From Saccopteryx bilineata (taxonomy: Eukaryota; Chordata; Mammalia; Chiroptera; Emballonuridae), in assembly GCF_036850765.1 (NCBI RefSeq), contig NC_089492.1, positions 205,095,681 through 205,159,680 of the forward strand: 64,000 nt of DNA. Direction: 5' to 3'. The notes under the pieces are model-generated. The model had not been told where the DNA came from. It did not search any database and saw only the letters and a list, made by a program, of their open reading frames with translations. The translations under genes were made by a program, and so were the position numbers. Positions 22,731 to 35,639 of the stretch are shown here, in pieces. Each line of letters opens with the position of its first letter. The first letter of the stretch is position 1.

Positions 22731-23835
22731 TGTGGAAAAATTATTTTGAGACAAGATAAATCCGTGACCCAAAGGCAAATTCTTTTATGGATGAAAAATT
22801 GCAAATATTCTCTGGTGTTATTCTCACCTCAATTTATTAACATCATCAAATATTATCTTAACACCAATCACAGGCCACAGCTAATATTTCTTCTATATCA
22901 AAAGAAAAGTTCAAGGTAATTTGAGATTTATACAATTTTTACTTACTTTTTACAATTAACTTTGATATACTTTTTAACTTCTAAGTGTTCATTTTAGATA
23001 CAGGTAATTACCAAATAATAAATCAACTGAGAATTTTTTGTTACTAGTACAGCTAGACCTCTCAGAAACAAAAATGATTTCTCTTCAAATTAGTCATTAG
23101 GATTCAGATACATAAAATGCTTCTTTCCTCTGGTATCAAACTGCAAACACTTTTGTCTCTAGGTTTCTAGGAGCATGATGACCTAATACCATAAATGAAA
23201 GGTGTTACTTTTCATTTCTGAGGTTCAGCCTATAATTCAGAAGTTTCAAATGGTGGCCAGTGGCCAGCAGACCAAATTGCACTTATACATGAGTTTTTCA
23301 ACCCATTTGTGATTTTTAAAATTTTTTAATTTATTGCCAACATTTAAAATTCAAAATATTTCCCCTTAAAAATTCAGATGTCCAGCTTTCCCTGAAAAAG
23401 ATCATATAGGCTCTGCTTTGCACAGAGAATCAGACTAAGCAGTAAGCAGAGGAGAGTTTTATATGCACTCATTTTCCAGGCCAGGTCTATATCCACTAAA
23501 GGGAATGAGTGTCCTTTTCTAATTTGCACAAAGCTACCATACAGTCAGTCTAGCAATAACACTATCCATGGACCCTCATTCATGGTAGTAATCACCTGGA
23601 AGATTTAGATGAAGGATAGAAGTTTGAATTTACTACAGTCCCCACCACTCCTTATTATTACCCTCTTGCTTCACTATATTGTGAGACCTGCTTGGTTTTT
23701 CTGTAAACATCTGAGTTTACAACTTTTGGTCAGCAGCAAAAAGAAATGATACTTCTGATTTCTTCATCTAAATGACATGAATTTAAATTCATTTTGTAGA
23801 AGTAGGTTGTCCTCTCCTGTCACCAATACAAATTC
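22731..23835. other. No recognisable gene
   Basis: AT-rich DNA; some phrases look repeat-derived, but I cannot assign a family. Confidence 0.4.
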
Positions 23836-23839
23836 TCAG

Positions 23840-24030
23840 CAGTTGGGCTTCACAATCAGGTGGACCTGAGTGGCTGTCTAACATTAGGAAAATTATAGAA
23901 CCTGCTTATATATCTATTTTCTTACCTAGGAAATTAGACTAATATTCCTACTTTGTAAGTTTGCAGTATAGATTAAATGAGACGACATGTAACATAATTC
24001 TTGGTATATAGTAGGCATTTTTTAAATGTA
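23840..24030 (+). repeat. MIR SINE
   Basis: 'taacattaggaaaattatag', then 'cttacctaggaaattagac' and 'gattaaatgagacgacatg' with 'tatatagtaggcatt', follow the MIR order, diverged. Confidence 0.55.
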
Positions 24031-24114
24031 ATTTCATGTTAATTTCTGAAATAACACCTTCTCCCTGACCCTGAAACCGAATTCTTGTCAGTATATCTGG
24101 AATCATGAATATTT

Positions 24115-24237
24115 TTTCAAACTTATTAGACTATAAAGCAGAAAGCATGAAGGCAGGAACTATGTCTGTCCTTTTCTCCCCAACACTGGCACATAGTAGG
24201 AACTTTAAAGCTGTTAGTAGAATAAATTAATGAATGC
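24115..24237 (+). repeat. L2/MIR3-type 3' end
   Basis: 'gaaggcaggaactatgtctg' and 'cactggcacatagtaggaac' are the standard terminal phrases of L2-class elements. Confidence 0.6.
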
Positions 24238-24239
24238 AG

Positions 24240-26980
24240 TTACTTCCAGGCTGCACTGGAAACTGGGGAAAGAACAAGATCCTTCTCCTTTCCCAATCCA
24301 GGCATACTTCTCCAACATAAATCAGGGGATACAATTAAGATAGGATTCTATGCCAAATGAAAGACAAAGGAAAGATGAACTTGCACAGTATAAACAAAAT
24401 TAAACATTTGCTTTGGGTTGACAGAGATTTCCTGGGCAATTAAACTGTATAATGTCATAATACATTAAATCTAAAGGCAGGAAGGGTCCATCCACCTCCA
24501 CCACCAAATAGATGCATAAGGAGACAATTAATGGAAGCACTAACTCAGCGCATGTGATCCAGAAACCCAATATGAAAGAGCTGCAGACTCTCACTTCTCA
24601 AGTAGCCCCAGGAGAATTTTAGTGTGATTGATGATTGGGAGATATATATAAAGACAGGAATTTTTGGAGACCAGCGAAGTCCCACAGGCAGTCAATAAAA
24701 GAATGGGCAAGGGTGCTGTTCAATAGCTCTTGAACACTATCTCCTCTTTAAAATTAAAGCAAAAAGCCGGTACAGCTGGAAGACTAACTTAATTATTCTC
24801 TGTCAGCAGAAGCACACTGAGACTTTGGCAGGATTTTCTCAATGGGAAAAAACAAGGTAGTTGTCACCCTCTAGTAGCCAACTTGAATCTAAAATGTAAA
24901 GGCAGGTGAGATTTGTTTTTCCTAACCTCTTCTGTATGACAGCCTATCAATATCATTCACCCTCGCACTTACTTTTCTTTGAAAACATGCAAGGCTGGAA
25001 CAACATACTTTAGTGATCCAGGTTCCTCGTTTTTATATTAGTACAACTGGAAAATCGGATGCTACCTCTATGTGTGTAATGTAGCACAAAGGTATGCTCA
25101 CTGAGGCATACAACCAGACGTGTCAGTTCAGAGGGGGGAAATCTCCCATCTCCGGCAAAATATTTTACACTAAAAACTACAACTATTCCAATGCAAGATT
25201 TACTAAGTGATATTCCCAGGGTGGGGGGAGTAGTTTCATGTTACAATACATACCCTATTGCACAAGGTCTGATTTGATCTACCTTTTTTTTAAAGAATAA
25301 TGAAGTTTTGTTTTTTAACAGTTCAAAAAATAAGCAATTTGTGATCATATATTCCCTAACATGGAAGGGTCCAGTGCCTTCACTTTAATCACCTAGATCT
25401 TATGTTATTGGGGGAAAAAATGTATAAGATGCTGCTACCTTGATGCACAAATACTTTGTTTTTAAAGAAAAAAAAAGAGATTTTTCCTGTTTCTACCAGT
25501 GAAAAGGCTATGAGCAAAGCTGCCATTCGTTGACTCCTGTTACATGAGTAGGTGCCTGTAAAGGGCCAGGTGGTGTTTATGCAGATGACTGAGCAAGTTA
25601 CAATGTGTTCTTCCTTTTGGATAAAACATTAGTGTATCAGATGTGACAAATCAGATGTTCATCTTCCGCACTTCTGCATTATTTTACATTGAGAATTAGA
25701 TGATGTGCTGGTTTAGCTTTTTGCTTTTGTTTTTTTCTTGAGAAAAAGTCCATAAATAAAGTTCTCTCTACTCTCTGCATAATCATAGTCTCACAGATAG
25801 GTAACTGGCTAAGTAATATGATAATTACAACTATATCTATATCTCGCATTATACAAGAGAAAAAGCACGTGTTCTGGGTAACAAAAAACACACCATTCAT
25901 ATACTCTAAGAGCTATTTAACATGTTATCTATTCTTGTACACTTGTTGTCAAGGAAAAACAAGGTCTTCTCATATAGACATCTTGAGATGAAGCACCTGA
26001 TGCTCCAGTGGCCAACTAGGAATTTAGCACTTTCTGGCAACCAAAATGCAAGGTTCCAAACCATTCTCCGCTATGCTAAAAACAAATGTCTACTTCCAAT
26101 CCAAAGGGATATCTTATATAGATTGCATAACATTTTAAATCAGACCTTTAAAAAGTCCCAAAATAATTTTTAAATTTACAGATAACACTCCTGCTTGCAG
26201 CATTTGCAGAAGCATTAACCTCACTTACTATTACCATGCTTTCAGCCCATTCCAAACTCCCCAAGCTGCTCTGCATAGCACTACCATTGTGCCCAAGAAA
26301 GAGCAGCCAGAGGTTCTCCATGAACACAGATTTCCAATAAGAACAACTGAAAACTTGTGCTGCTTTGTGTAGTTGGCATCTTCATTTTGGAAAGCTCCTA
26401 TTATGAATTAGCACAGCACTCTGTCGCTAGTGAGAAACTACTAGTGTAAGGCAACTGAATTGTGGAAGGACTCTTATAAGTTCTATTAATGTTTTTAACT
26501 CATGTATCCATTGAATAAATAAGTATTGAGTTTCCATCATATGCAGTTCAAGATAAGACCTTCTTCACCAGAGGATGCATGAAGGAAGAGTTATAAATGC
26601 AATAATAAATGTACAAGTATACCATTATATTTCAGAGGGCAGGTGGACTCAGTAGAGACTTTATGGAAAAGATAATGTTGCTAAGCTCTGGAGGATAGAG
26701 AGGCTCTTAGATGGGAACTATAGATGAATAGAAAGTAGGATAGAAAGAAAGAGTTGTAATTTCAGACCTCTTCAATGATATATTTCTGTGTGGTCACTAT
26801 TGTATATAATTTTATTATTTAAAGTAGTAATTAGTATAATTCATGTATGTTATAGAACATATTTAATATATTTTATTATTAAAACGTTAATGTTTTAGCA
26901 TTCTATTATGATGCATTTAATGTTTTATTTGATATTGATGTAATTATATTAAATAATAATAATTAGTAGATTTTAGTGAT
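24240..26980. other. Long stretch without recognisable genes or repeats
   Basis: About 2.7 kb with no SINE, L1 or microsatellite I can identify. It becomes very AT-rich at 26760-26970. Open stretches (24400-24594 minus, 25679-25900 minus, 25922-26173 plus) have no domain signature. Confidence 0.4.
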
Positions 26981-26984
26981 AATA

Positions 26985-27235
26985 CCTATTAGAATAGCTC
27001 ACATTTACAAAGCATTTTTCTTTGTGTCTTGCGCTATTCTAAAGCTATATAGCAACTCAGTTAAATCTCACAACAATCATGTGAAAAAAGTACGACTGGT
27101 ATACCCATTTTACAAAAAAGAAAGGAAAGAGAAATTAACCACCTTCCAGAGATCACTGCAAGGGTGTGGAAGAGCTGTGTTTCACCAAAGTAGTCTGACT
27201 TGAGACCCATGCTTATAACAACTATGCTCTACAAC
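26985..27235 (-). repeat. MIR SINE (antisense)
   Basis: 'taaatctcacaacaatcatg', then 'atacccattttacaaaaaag' and 'gtctgacttgagacccatgc', are reverse MIR landmarks. Confidence 0.65.
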
Positions 27236-27559
27236 TGTACGATTAAAGCCTACAGGATAAAATAATATAATAAATTACAAATGTAGGTTGCCATGTTAAT
27301 AAGTTAAATTTTTTTGTCATTTCCCCTTCTCCCATACCCTGCCACACAAAATCATCTTCAAAGTCCTGTCTCTTCTACCTCCTGTATCTCTCTAATTCAC
27401 TCCTCTTTCCTCCGTCACTGACTCCGGGCATTCTTCATCTCCTGTCGAGATTACTGCTAGAGCTCGCCTTTTCCCATTCATTCTCTCCACCAACAATTAT
27501 GGAGTATCATAATAATTTGTGAGGCATGCTGTAAATAATTTGTTCCTGCTTATATACAA
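27236..27559. other. No recognisable feature
   Basis: Noncoding DNA. Confidence 0.35.
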
Positions 27560-27725
27560 TAGTAAAGTTACAAAGTTTATAAAACATTTTACCGATGAGG
27601 GAATTCAGTAAAAATGATATAATTTGCCTTCAGCCACACAACTGGTAAGGCCAAGAGACAGGATTTCATGCAGGGCTATCTGACTCCCAGATCACTACTC
27701 TATCTATTAGGCTACCCTGCTATTG
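27560..27725 (-). repeat. MIR SINE fragment (antisense)
   Basis: 'ttaccgatgagggaattcag', then 'cagccacacaactggtaagg' and 'actctatctattaggctacc', are MIR antisense landmarks. Confidence 0.65.
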
Positions 27726-28140
27726 CTTTTTGAACACCTACTGTGGATTCAACACTGATGTAGACACATTACATGCATTATTTATAATTCTAACTGTTTC
27801 ATGGAGATTCTGCCTATAAAATCTCCTTTATACATTCCTTGAAATGCTTTCTATGAGTGTGTTTTACAATACTATTGTTATTCAGTACAACTGTATCTTT
27901 CCCTCCTCTCTACAACAGCAATTCCTTTAAGTCAAGAAGGATAATATTCACTTTGATGTCACTTCAGAACCTAGTAAATTGTCTTACATATGCCAATAAA
28001 TCAAAACATGATTCCTGAAAAAGTAAACCCATAGTGATCTTGGATAATTCAAAATCATGACAAATACCACTCAATATTACAATATTAATAACATTAGTGA
28101 GAAAATACAGAAAATTGGAATAACTGCTTTAAATTATTAT
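27726..28140. other. No recognisable feature
   Basis: AT-rich noncoding DNA. Confidence 0.35.
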
Positions 28141-28690
28141 ATTAGCTTTCTACTATTGTATAACAAATTACCACAAAATTAACTGCCTGGGAAAACACCA
28201 ATATTTATTAATCCCACAGTTTCCATGGGCAGGAGTTCAGGCATTGCTTAACTGGTTCCCCTGCTCAGGATCTAACAAGGTCCTTGCAATCTAAGTGTCA
28301 CCCATGCTGTGGACCTTTCTGGAGCTCACATGGTTGTTGGCACAATTCAGCTACAGGCTAGTATATGAATGAGACCCCCTTTCTTGACGGCTGTCAGTTG
28401 AGGGCTACTTTTAGCTCCTAGAATCCCTGCAGTTCCTTGCCATGTGGCCCTCGCAGAGTATAACAGCTTACTTCTTTAAGTACAGCAGGCGAATTTCTTC
28501 AGACAACTAAACCCTAGTCCTACATAATCAAGGCAGTGATTATTCCATCACCTTTGCCATATAATGTAACCTAGTTAAGGAAGTGACTATCTCATCTGTC
28601 ACAGGTCCCATTAATGCTCAAGAAAAGGGAATGACACATGACACCTGCAGCAAGGAATGCTGGGGGCCACCTTAGAATTCTGCTTACACC
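28141..28690 (+). repeat. Ancient interspersed repeat (longest of three copies)
   Basis: Starts with a 'ttctactattgtataacaaattacc' type phrase and includes 'cttgccatgtggccctcgca' and 'cctttgccatataatgtaac'. Related sequence lies at 45541-46010 and 10975-11335. A common old mammalian repeat whose family I do not assign. Confidence 0.5.
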
Positions 28691-29985
28691 AGTGTGTTGT
28701 TCCCCGAAGCAAATCCTGGGAAATGGATTGATATGGAAGTTACCTATCTAAAAGTTTTTTTAAAAAAAAAGTAAAGGTATAGAGAAGTTGTCATGGAAGT
28801 TAAGGAAGCCAAGCAAGGATGCCAGTATCCTGCAAAGTCCCACAGGGGATAGATAACTTCAGCTCAGTTTATGCAGATAGTTTAGGTTCCATCTAAGCGC
28901 TGTCTAGATCAGGAGTAGCCGGATTATCCAATCCAGGCCCGGCCATAGGTATCAGGGCTGCCCCCTGAAGATGTGAATCCCCAGACTCTTCAAGCATTAA
29001 CAGGCAAACTGGACACCCACGGCCCAACAAAAGCTTCCTGACAAAGCGGTACCAGTGCCAGCGGTCAGGAGTAAAAACTTCTGGACATGAACATGATCAA
29101 AATGGTAAAGGGGTATGAAGACATAATAAGGGACATCATCTCTTACATGAAATTTTGATAAGATTTTTTTAAATCACAGTGAAAATTATATAATTTTGTA
29201 AAAAAAAATGCATGAATATAATTAATTATTTAATGAAATTATATAGAATGAAGGTTTCAGCTACATAGTAGGCTAAGTTAATATGGGCCCCAAACACACT
29301 AGCACCAAAAAAGAAAATGCTGAACAAATCTGGAAAGAAGACCTGGAAGAAAGCTATTCTTCAACCCTCTGTATGAAGCCTTGAATTTACTCCCAATCTG
29401 AACATGCATGAAACCTATCAGAATCAGCACAGCAAAGCCTTTGAGAACTGAACTACAGTTTAGACCATCTTGGAAAGTACTCAAGCTATGAAAATTAGAA
29501 TAACACAGAACATCTTTGAAAATTAAACTCACATTAGAACTAACCCCACAGGCTTTAAAACTTGCAGTCTAAATCTGACAGTGTTAACTGCTTTGGTACC
29601 TGCCTGTTGTAATCTAGCCCATTTCAATCACTTCTTGTCCTCACCTGACCGAGGGCACTGTGAGCATCTCTGGAATCTGCTACATCGCCACTCATCTTGA
29701 TATCTGTGTGCATGGGTTTCAGATTCAGCATCCTGGCCCAGGCAGGGCCAAACCCAGCACCACCACCTGCAAGCTCCTTGCATCTGTCCCAGCCAGGTGC
29801 CTGGGAAGCCAGGGTATTCATTCTACTGTCCAGCTGCCACTGCTGGACCATAACCACAACCACAGGGCACTCCAGTGCTGCCATTCAGACAGCACTCGGC
29901 ATGACCAGGGTTGCCTACCTGCCCAGATAAGCAAATGGACGACAGGCCTCTGGCCATACCCCCTGGCAGTTTCCCACACTGAAAT
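28691..29985. other. Noncoding; possibly old repeat-derived
   Basis: The GC content rises at 28880-29080 and 29640-29960. The overlapping open stretches in 29624-30067 on both strands show no domain and directly precede L1 ORF1-like sequence, so they are more likely degraded L1 5' sequence than a gene. Confidence 0.35.
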
Positions 29986-29989
29986 GATA

Positions 29990-30960
29990 TTTTTTAAAGT
30001 GGCAAAAGAAAGGAATTATCAACAAAACCCTGTATCAAAAACACCCATCAGAATGAAGACAAAATAAAGATATTTTTAGATGAAGGAAACTAAAAATGTC
30101 TGTCATCAGCAGATATGTTTTCAAAGAAATGTTGAAGAAAGTTCTTCAAGTAAGAAGAAAGCAATAACAGAAAGAAACTTAGAAAGTCAGGAATGAAGAA
30201 AGAGCAACAGAAGTTGTAAATATCTAAGTAAGATAGACTATTTTTTTGCCTCTAAAATTTGTTCTAATACGTATAGTTACTGGAACCAAAAAATATAACA
30301 CTGTCTGATAGAATTTCCAATGCATGTAGATGTCCTACATATAACAAGTACATCAAAAATGGAAAAGGGGAAAGAAACCTACAATTTCTTCATTTTATCT
30401 AAAATGGTAAAATATTAATTCTAAAGAGATTGCATAAAGTTTGATGTTTATATTGTAAACCTTAAAGCAAATACTAAAATAAAAACTGTACAATGATATA
30501 TACTCAAAAGCATTACAGATAAATGCAATGGTTTTTAAATATTCAAATAAATAAAAAGAAGCCAAAAACAAAGGTATGAAAAGCAAGTAAGATGAAGAAA
30601 TATCTAATATAATAGTAGAACTGAATTCAATCAAATCAACAATTATACTAAATGTCAATGGTCTAAACATACCAATTAAATAACAGAGATTCTCAGATTG
30701 AATTTTTTTAAAACAAAACTCAACAATATACTGCTTAAAAGGCATTCCTCTAGAGCTAATTATTTTTTAAAAGTTAAAAATAACAGGATGGAACAGAATA
30801 AAATATGTAAACACTAATTTAAAAAATATTGGCTTGACTATATTAATGTAAGACAATGTTAGAGGAAAGAAAATCCAAAGACAAAGAGGAAATTTACATT
30901 TAACAAAAGCCTCAATTCACCAAGAAGATTTAACAATTCTAAATATGCATGCATCCTCCA
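29990..30960 (+). repeat. Old L1 fragment (ORF1 end to ORF2 endonuclease start)
   Basis: 'atgaagacaaaataaagata', then 'tgtcatcagcagatatg', 'ctaaatgtcaatggtctaaa' and 'caccaagaagatttaacaat', are L1 landmarks in sense order. All frames are interrupted. The sense orientation stops near 30960, where the sequence switches to antisense L1. Confidence 0.6.
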
Positions 30961-31365
30961 GTAATATCCTCTCATGCATTCCTGATGTTGAGAATTTGCA
31001 TCTTGTTTTTTTTTCTTCATCAATCTGGCTAGAATCTCATTTATGTTTTCAATTTTCTTTTTAAGAAACTGCTTTTGGTTTCATTGATTTTCCCTCTTGT
31101 TTCTGTGTTCCCGATCTAATGGATTTTTTCCTCTTACTTTTATTCCCTTTCTTCTATTTTCTTTAGGTTTAGTTACTCTTGCTCTAGTTTCTCGAGGTGA
31201 AATCTTAGATTATTGATTTAATATATGTCCTCCTTTTCTGATATATGCATTTATTACCATATACTTTCCTCTAAGGACTACTTTAGTTATAACCCAAAAT
31301 TTTTTTGTTATTTTTATATTCATTCAGTTCAAAATATTTTGTAATTTTTCTTAATACTTTATTTT
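30961..31365 (-). repeat. Old L1 fragment (antisense), left half
   Basis: Antisense ORF2 linker sequence ('ctgcttttggtttcattgat' type phrase). It is continuous with 38423 onward once the younger L1/SINE insertion and one target duplication are removed. Confidence 0.6.
31351..31365 (+). repeat. Target-site duplication, left copy (second L1 unit)
   Basis: TTAATACTTTATTTT, repeated exactly at 38408-38422. Confidence 0.85.
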
Positions 31366-31392
31366 TTTATTAATAATTTTATTTTTTTAATG

Positions 31393-31610
31393 GGGTGACA
31401 TCAATAAATCAGGATACATATATTCAAAGATAACAAGTCCAGGTTATCTTGTCGTTCAATTATGTTGCATACCCACCACCCAAAGTCAGATTGTCCTCTG
31501 TCACCTTCTATCTTGTTTTCTTTGTGCCCCTCCCCACCCCCTATCCCTCTCCCATTCCCCCCTCCCCCCCGTAACCACCACACTCTTATCAATGTCTCTT
31601 AGTTTCACTT
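31393..31610 (-). other. L1 3' UTR with G-rich tract
   Basis: On the minus strand the tract (31496-31570 on the plus strand as C-blocks) has repeated runs of three to seven G, the counterpart of the tract at 10098-10165 in the other L1. It is followed by ATTTATTGATGTCACCCCAT and the A/T tail. Confidence 0.7.
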
Positions 31611-34600
31611 TTATGTCCCACCTACGTATGGAATAATACAGTTCCTGGTTTTTTCTGATTTACTTATTTCGCTTCGTATCATGTTATCAAGATCCCACCA
31701 TTTTGCTGTAAATGTTCCGATGTCATCATTTCTTCTGGCTGAGTAGTATTCCATAGTGTATATGTGCCACATCTTCTTTATCCAGTCATCTATTGATGGG
31801 CTTTTTGGTTGTTTCCATGTCCTGGCCACTGTGAACAATGCTGCAATAAACATGGGGCTGCATGTGTCTTTATGTATCAATGTTTCTGAGTTTTGGGATT
31901 ATATATACCCAGTAGAGGGATTGCTGGGTCATAAGGTAGTTCTATTTTCAGTTTTTTGAGGAACCACCATACTTTCTTCCATAATGGTTGTACTACTTTA
32001 CATTCCCACCAACAGTGTATGAGGGTTCCTTTTTCTCCACAGCCTCTCCAACATTTGCTATTACCTGACATGCTAATAACAGCTAATCGAACAGGTGTGA
32101 GGTGGTATCTCATTGCCGTTTTGATTTGCATTTCTCTAATAGCTAAAGAAGATGAGCATCTTTTCATATATCTGTTGGCCATTTGTATTTCTTCCTGGGA
32201 GAAGTGTCTATTCATATCCTCTTCCCATTTTTTTATTGGATTGTTTGTTTATTTGTTGTTGAGTTTTATGAGTTCTTTGTATATTTTGGATATTAGGCCC
32301 TTATCTGAGCTGTTGTTTGAAAATATCATTTCCCATTTAGTTGGCTTTCTGTTTATTTTATCAGTTTCTCTTGCTGAGCAAAAACTTCTTAGTCTGATGT
32401 AGTCCCATTCATTAATTTTTGCCTTCACTTCTCTTGCCTGTGGAGTCAAATTCATAAAATGCTCTTTAAAACCCAGGTCCATGAGTTGAGTACCTATGTC
32501 TCCTTCCATGTACTTAATTGTTTCAGGTCTATGTTTAGATCTTTGATCCATTTTGAGTTAATTTTTGTACAGGGGGAGAGACTGTAGTCCAGTTTCATTC
32601 TTTTGCATGTGGCTTTCCAGTTTTCCCAACACCATTTATTGAAGAGGCTTTCTTTTCTCCATTGTGTGTTGTTGGCCCCTTTATCAAAAATTATTTGACT
32701 GTATATATGTGGTTTTATTTCTGGACTTTCTATTCTGTTCCATTGGTCTGAGTGTCTATTTTTCTGCCAATACCATGCTGTTTTGACTGTCGTGGCCCTA
32801 TAATATAGTTTGAAGTCAGGTATTGTAATGCCCCCAGCTTCATTCTTTTTCTTTAGGATTGCTTTGGCTATTCGGGGTTTTTTATAGTTCCATATAAATC
32901 TGATGATTTTTTGCTCTATTTCTTTAAAAAACGTCATTGGAAGTTTGATGGGAATTGCATTAAATTTGTATATTGCTTTGGGTAATATAGCCATCTTGAT
33001 TATATTTATTCTTCCTAGCCAAGAACAAGGTATATTTTTCCATCTCATTATATCTTTTTCGATTTCCCTTAACAATGGTTTATAGTTTTCATTATATAAG
33101 TCCTTTACATTCTTTGTTATGTTTATTCCTAAGTATTTTATTTTTTTTGTTGCAATCGTGAAGGGGATTATTCTTTTGAGTTCCTTCTCAGTTGTTTCAT
33201 TGTTGGCATATAGAAAGGCTATTGACTTCTGTATGTTAATTTTGTATCCTGCGACCTTACTGTATTGGCTTATTGTTTCTAGTAGTCTTTTTGTGGATTC
33301 TTTGGGGTTTTCGATGTATAGGATCATATCATCTGCAAAAAGTGATACCTTTACTTCTTCTTTTCCGATATGGATGCCTTTTATTTCTTTGTCTTGTCTG
33401 ATTGCTGTGGCGAGAACCTCTAGTACCACATTAAATAAGAGTGGAGAGAGTGGACAACCCTGTCTTGTTCCTGATTTAAGGGGGAAAGCCTTCAGTTTAG
33501 TGCCATTTAATATGATGTTAGCTGATGGTTTATCATATATGGCCTTTATCATGTTGAGATATTTTCCTTCTATACCCATTTTGTTGAGAGTCTTAAACAT
33601 AAAATTGTGTTGTATTTTATCAAAAGCCTTTTCTGCATCTATTGATAAGATCATGTGGTTTTTGTTCTTTGTTTTGTTGATATGGTGTATTACATTAACC
33701 GTTTTACGTATGTTGAACCATCCTTGAGATTCTGGGATGAATCCCACTTGATCATGATGTATTATTTTTTTAATATGTTGTATTCGATTTGCTAGTATTT
33801 TGTTTAGTATTTTAGCATCTGTATTCATTAGAGATATTGGTCTGTAGTTTTCTTTTTTTGTGCCATCCTTGCCTGGTTTTGGTATGAGGGTTATGTTGGC
33901 CTCATAAAATGTGTTGGGAAGTATTGCTTCTTCTTCAATTTTTTGGAAGACTTTGAGTAGAATAGGAACCAAGTCTTCTTTGAGTGTTTGATAAAATTCG
34001 CTGGTATAGCCGTCAGGGCCTGGACTTTTATTTTTGGGGAGGTTTTTAATGGTTTTTTTCTATTTCTTCTCTACTGATAGGTCTGTTTAGGCTTTCTGCT
34101 TCTTCTTGACTCAGTCTAGGAAGGTTGTATTGTTCTAGGAATTTATCCATTTCTTCTAGGTTGTTGAATTTAGCGGCATAAAGTTTTTCATAGTATTCTA
34201 CAATAATTCTTTGTATATCTACGGTGTCCATGGTGATTTCTCCTCTTTCATTTTGGATTTTGTTTATATGAGTTCTTTCTCTTTTTTCCTTGGTAAGTCT
34301 TTCCAAGGGTTTGTCAATTTTGTTGATCTTTTCAAAGAACCAGCTTCTTGTTCTATTAATTTTTTCTATAGTTTTTTCTGTTCTCTAATTCATTTATATC
34401 TGCTCTGATTTTTATTATCTCCTTTCTTCGGCTGGTTTTGGGTTGTCTTTGTTCTTCTTTTTCTAGTTCCTTAAGGTGGGAAGTTAAGTGGTTCACTTGG
34501 GCTCTCTCTTGTTTGTTCATATATGCCTGAAGTGATATGAACTTCCCTCTTATCACTGCTTTTGCTGCATCCCATAGATTCTGATATGTCGTATTATCAT

Positions 34601-35437
34601 TTTCATTAGTCTCTATATATCTTTTGATCTCTGCACTTATTTCTTCTTTGACCCATTCATTTTTTAAAAGTATGTTGTTTAGTTTCCACATTTTTGTGGG
34701 ATTTTTTTCCTCTTTTTTGCAGTTGAATTCTAGTTTCAAGGCTTTATGATCAGAAAATATGCTTGGTACAACTTCGATTTTTCTGAATTTGCTGATGTTG
34801 TTTTTGTGGCCCAACATATGGTCAATTCTTGAGAATGATCCATGTACACTGGAGAAAAATGTATACTCAGTCACTTTGGGATGAAATGTCCTGTAGATGT
34901 CTATCATATCCAGGTGCTCTAGTGTTTTGTTTAAGGCCACTATGTCTTTATTGATTCTCTGTTTGGATGACCAATCTAGAGCCGTCAGCGGTGTATTGAG
35001 GTCTCCAAGTATGATTGTGTTTTTGTCAGTTTTTGTTTTAAGATCAATAAGTAGCTGTCTTATATATTTTGGTGCTCCTTGGTTTGGTGCATATATATTA
35101 AGAATTGTTATGTCTTCTTGATTCAGTGTCCCCTTAGCCATTATGAAATGGCCATTTTTGTCTCTGAGTACTTTTTCTGTCTTGTAGTCAGCATTATCCA
35201 ATATGAGTATTGCTACACCTGCTTTTTTTTTTGGATGTTATTTGCTTGGAGTATTGTTTTCCAGCCTTTCACTTTGAATTTGTTTTTATCCTTGTTACTT
35301 AGATTTGTTTCCTGTAAGCAGCATACAGTTGGATTTTCTTTTTTAATCCATTCTGCTACTCTGTGCCTTTTTATTGGCGAGTTTAATCCGTTTACATTTA
35401 GTGTAATTATTGATTCTTGTGAGTTCCCTATTGCCAT
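31611..35437 (-). pseudogene. L1 ORF2 (endonuclease / reverse transcriptase), frameshifted
   Basis: Same role as in the first L1. The frame opens at 35437 with ITLNVNGLNSP and CLQETNL. It shifts near 35210, at a run of T (35221-35229), and continues from 35201 with [24 protein letters not shown] and [10 protein letters not shown] of the endonuclease. Further shifts fall near 34356, 34046-33972 and 32494-32551. The piece at 33972-32494 holds the RT domain with RPISLMN and an intact FADD box at 33339-33328. The C-terminal pieces end at 31611. At least five disruptions are visible. Confidence 0.88.
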
Positions 35438-35639
35438 TTTATATCTTGCTTTCTGTTAGTTTTGTGTTTTGTTTGATCCTTCTCTTTCGTTTTTCTATCT
35501 TTTGTTTTTATTTGGTTGTATTCCATACATCTTTCCTCTGTTGCTATCTTTTTTATCTCATGTGCTTCTGTGGTGGTTTTTTCAATGGTGGTTACCTTTG
35601 AGTAATGAAAAGGGTCCCTACCCTGTTCATTGTAGCGAA

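Noticed and set aside
22586..22919. Open frames with a repeated Arg-Met-Gln-Pro-Gly-Gly type motif
   Set aside because: They lie in the MITE's terminal region, where a 16-base word is duplicated; no gene.
29624..30067. Overlapping open frames of 86 and 135 residues on opposite strands
   Set aside because: No domain or splice context; the region leads into degraded L1 ORF1, so it is probably repeat-derived.
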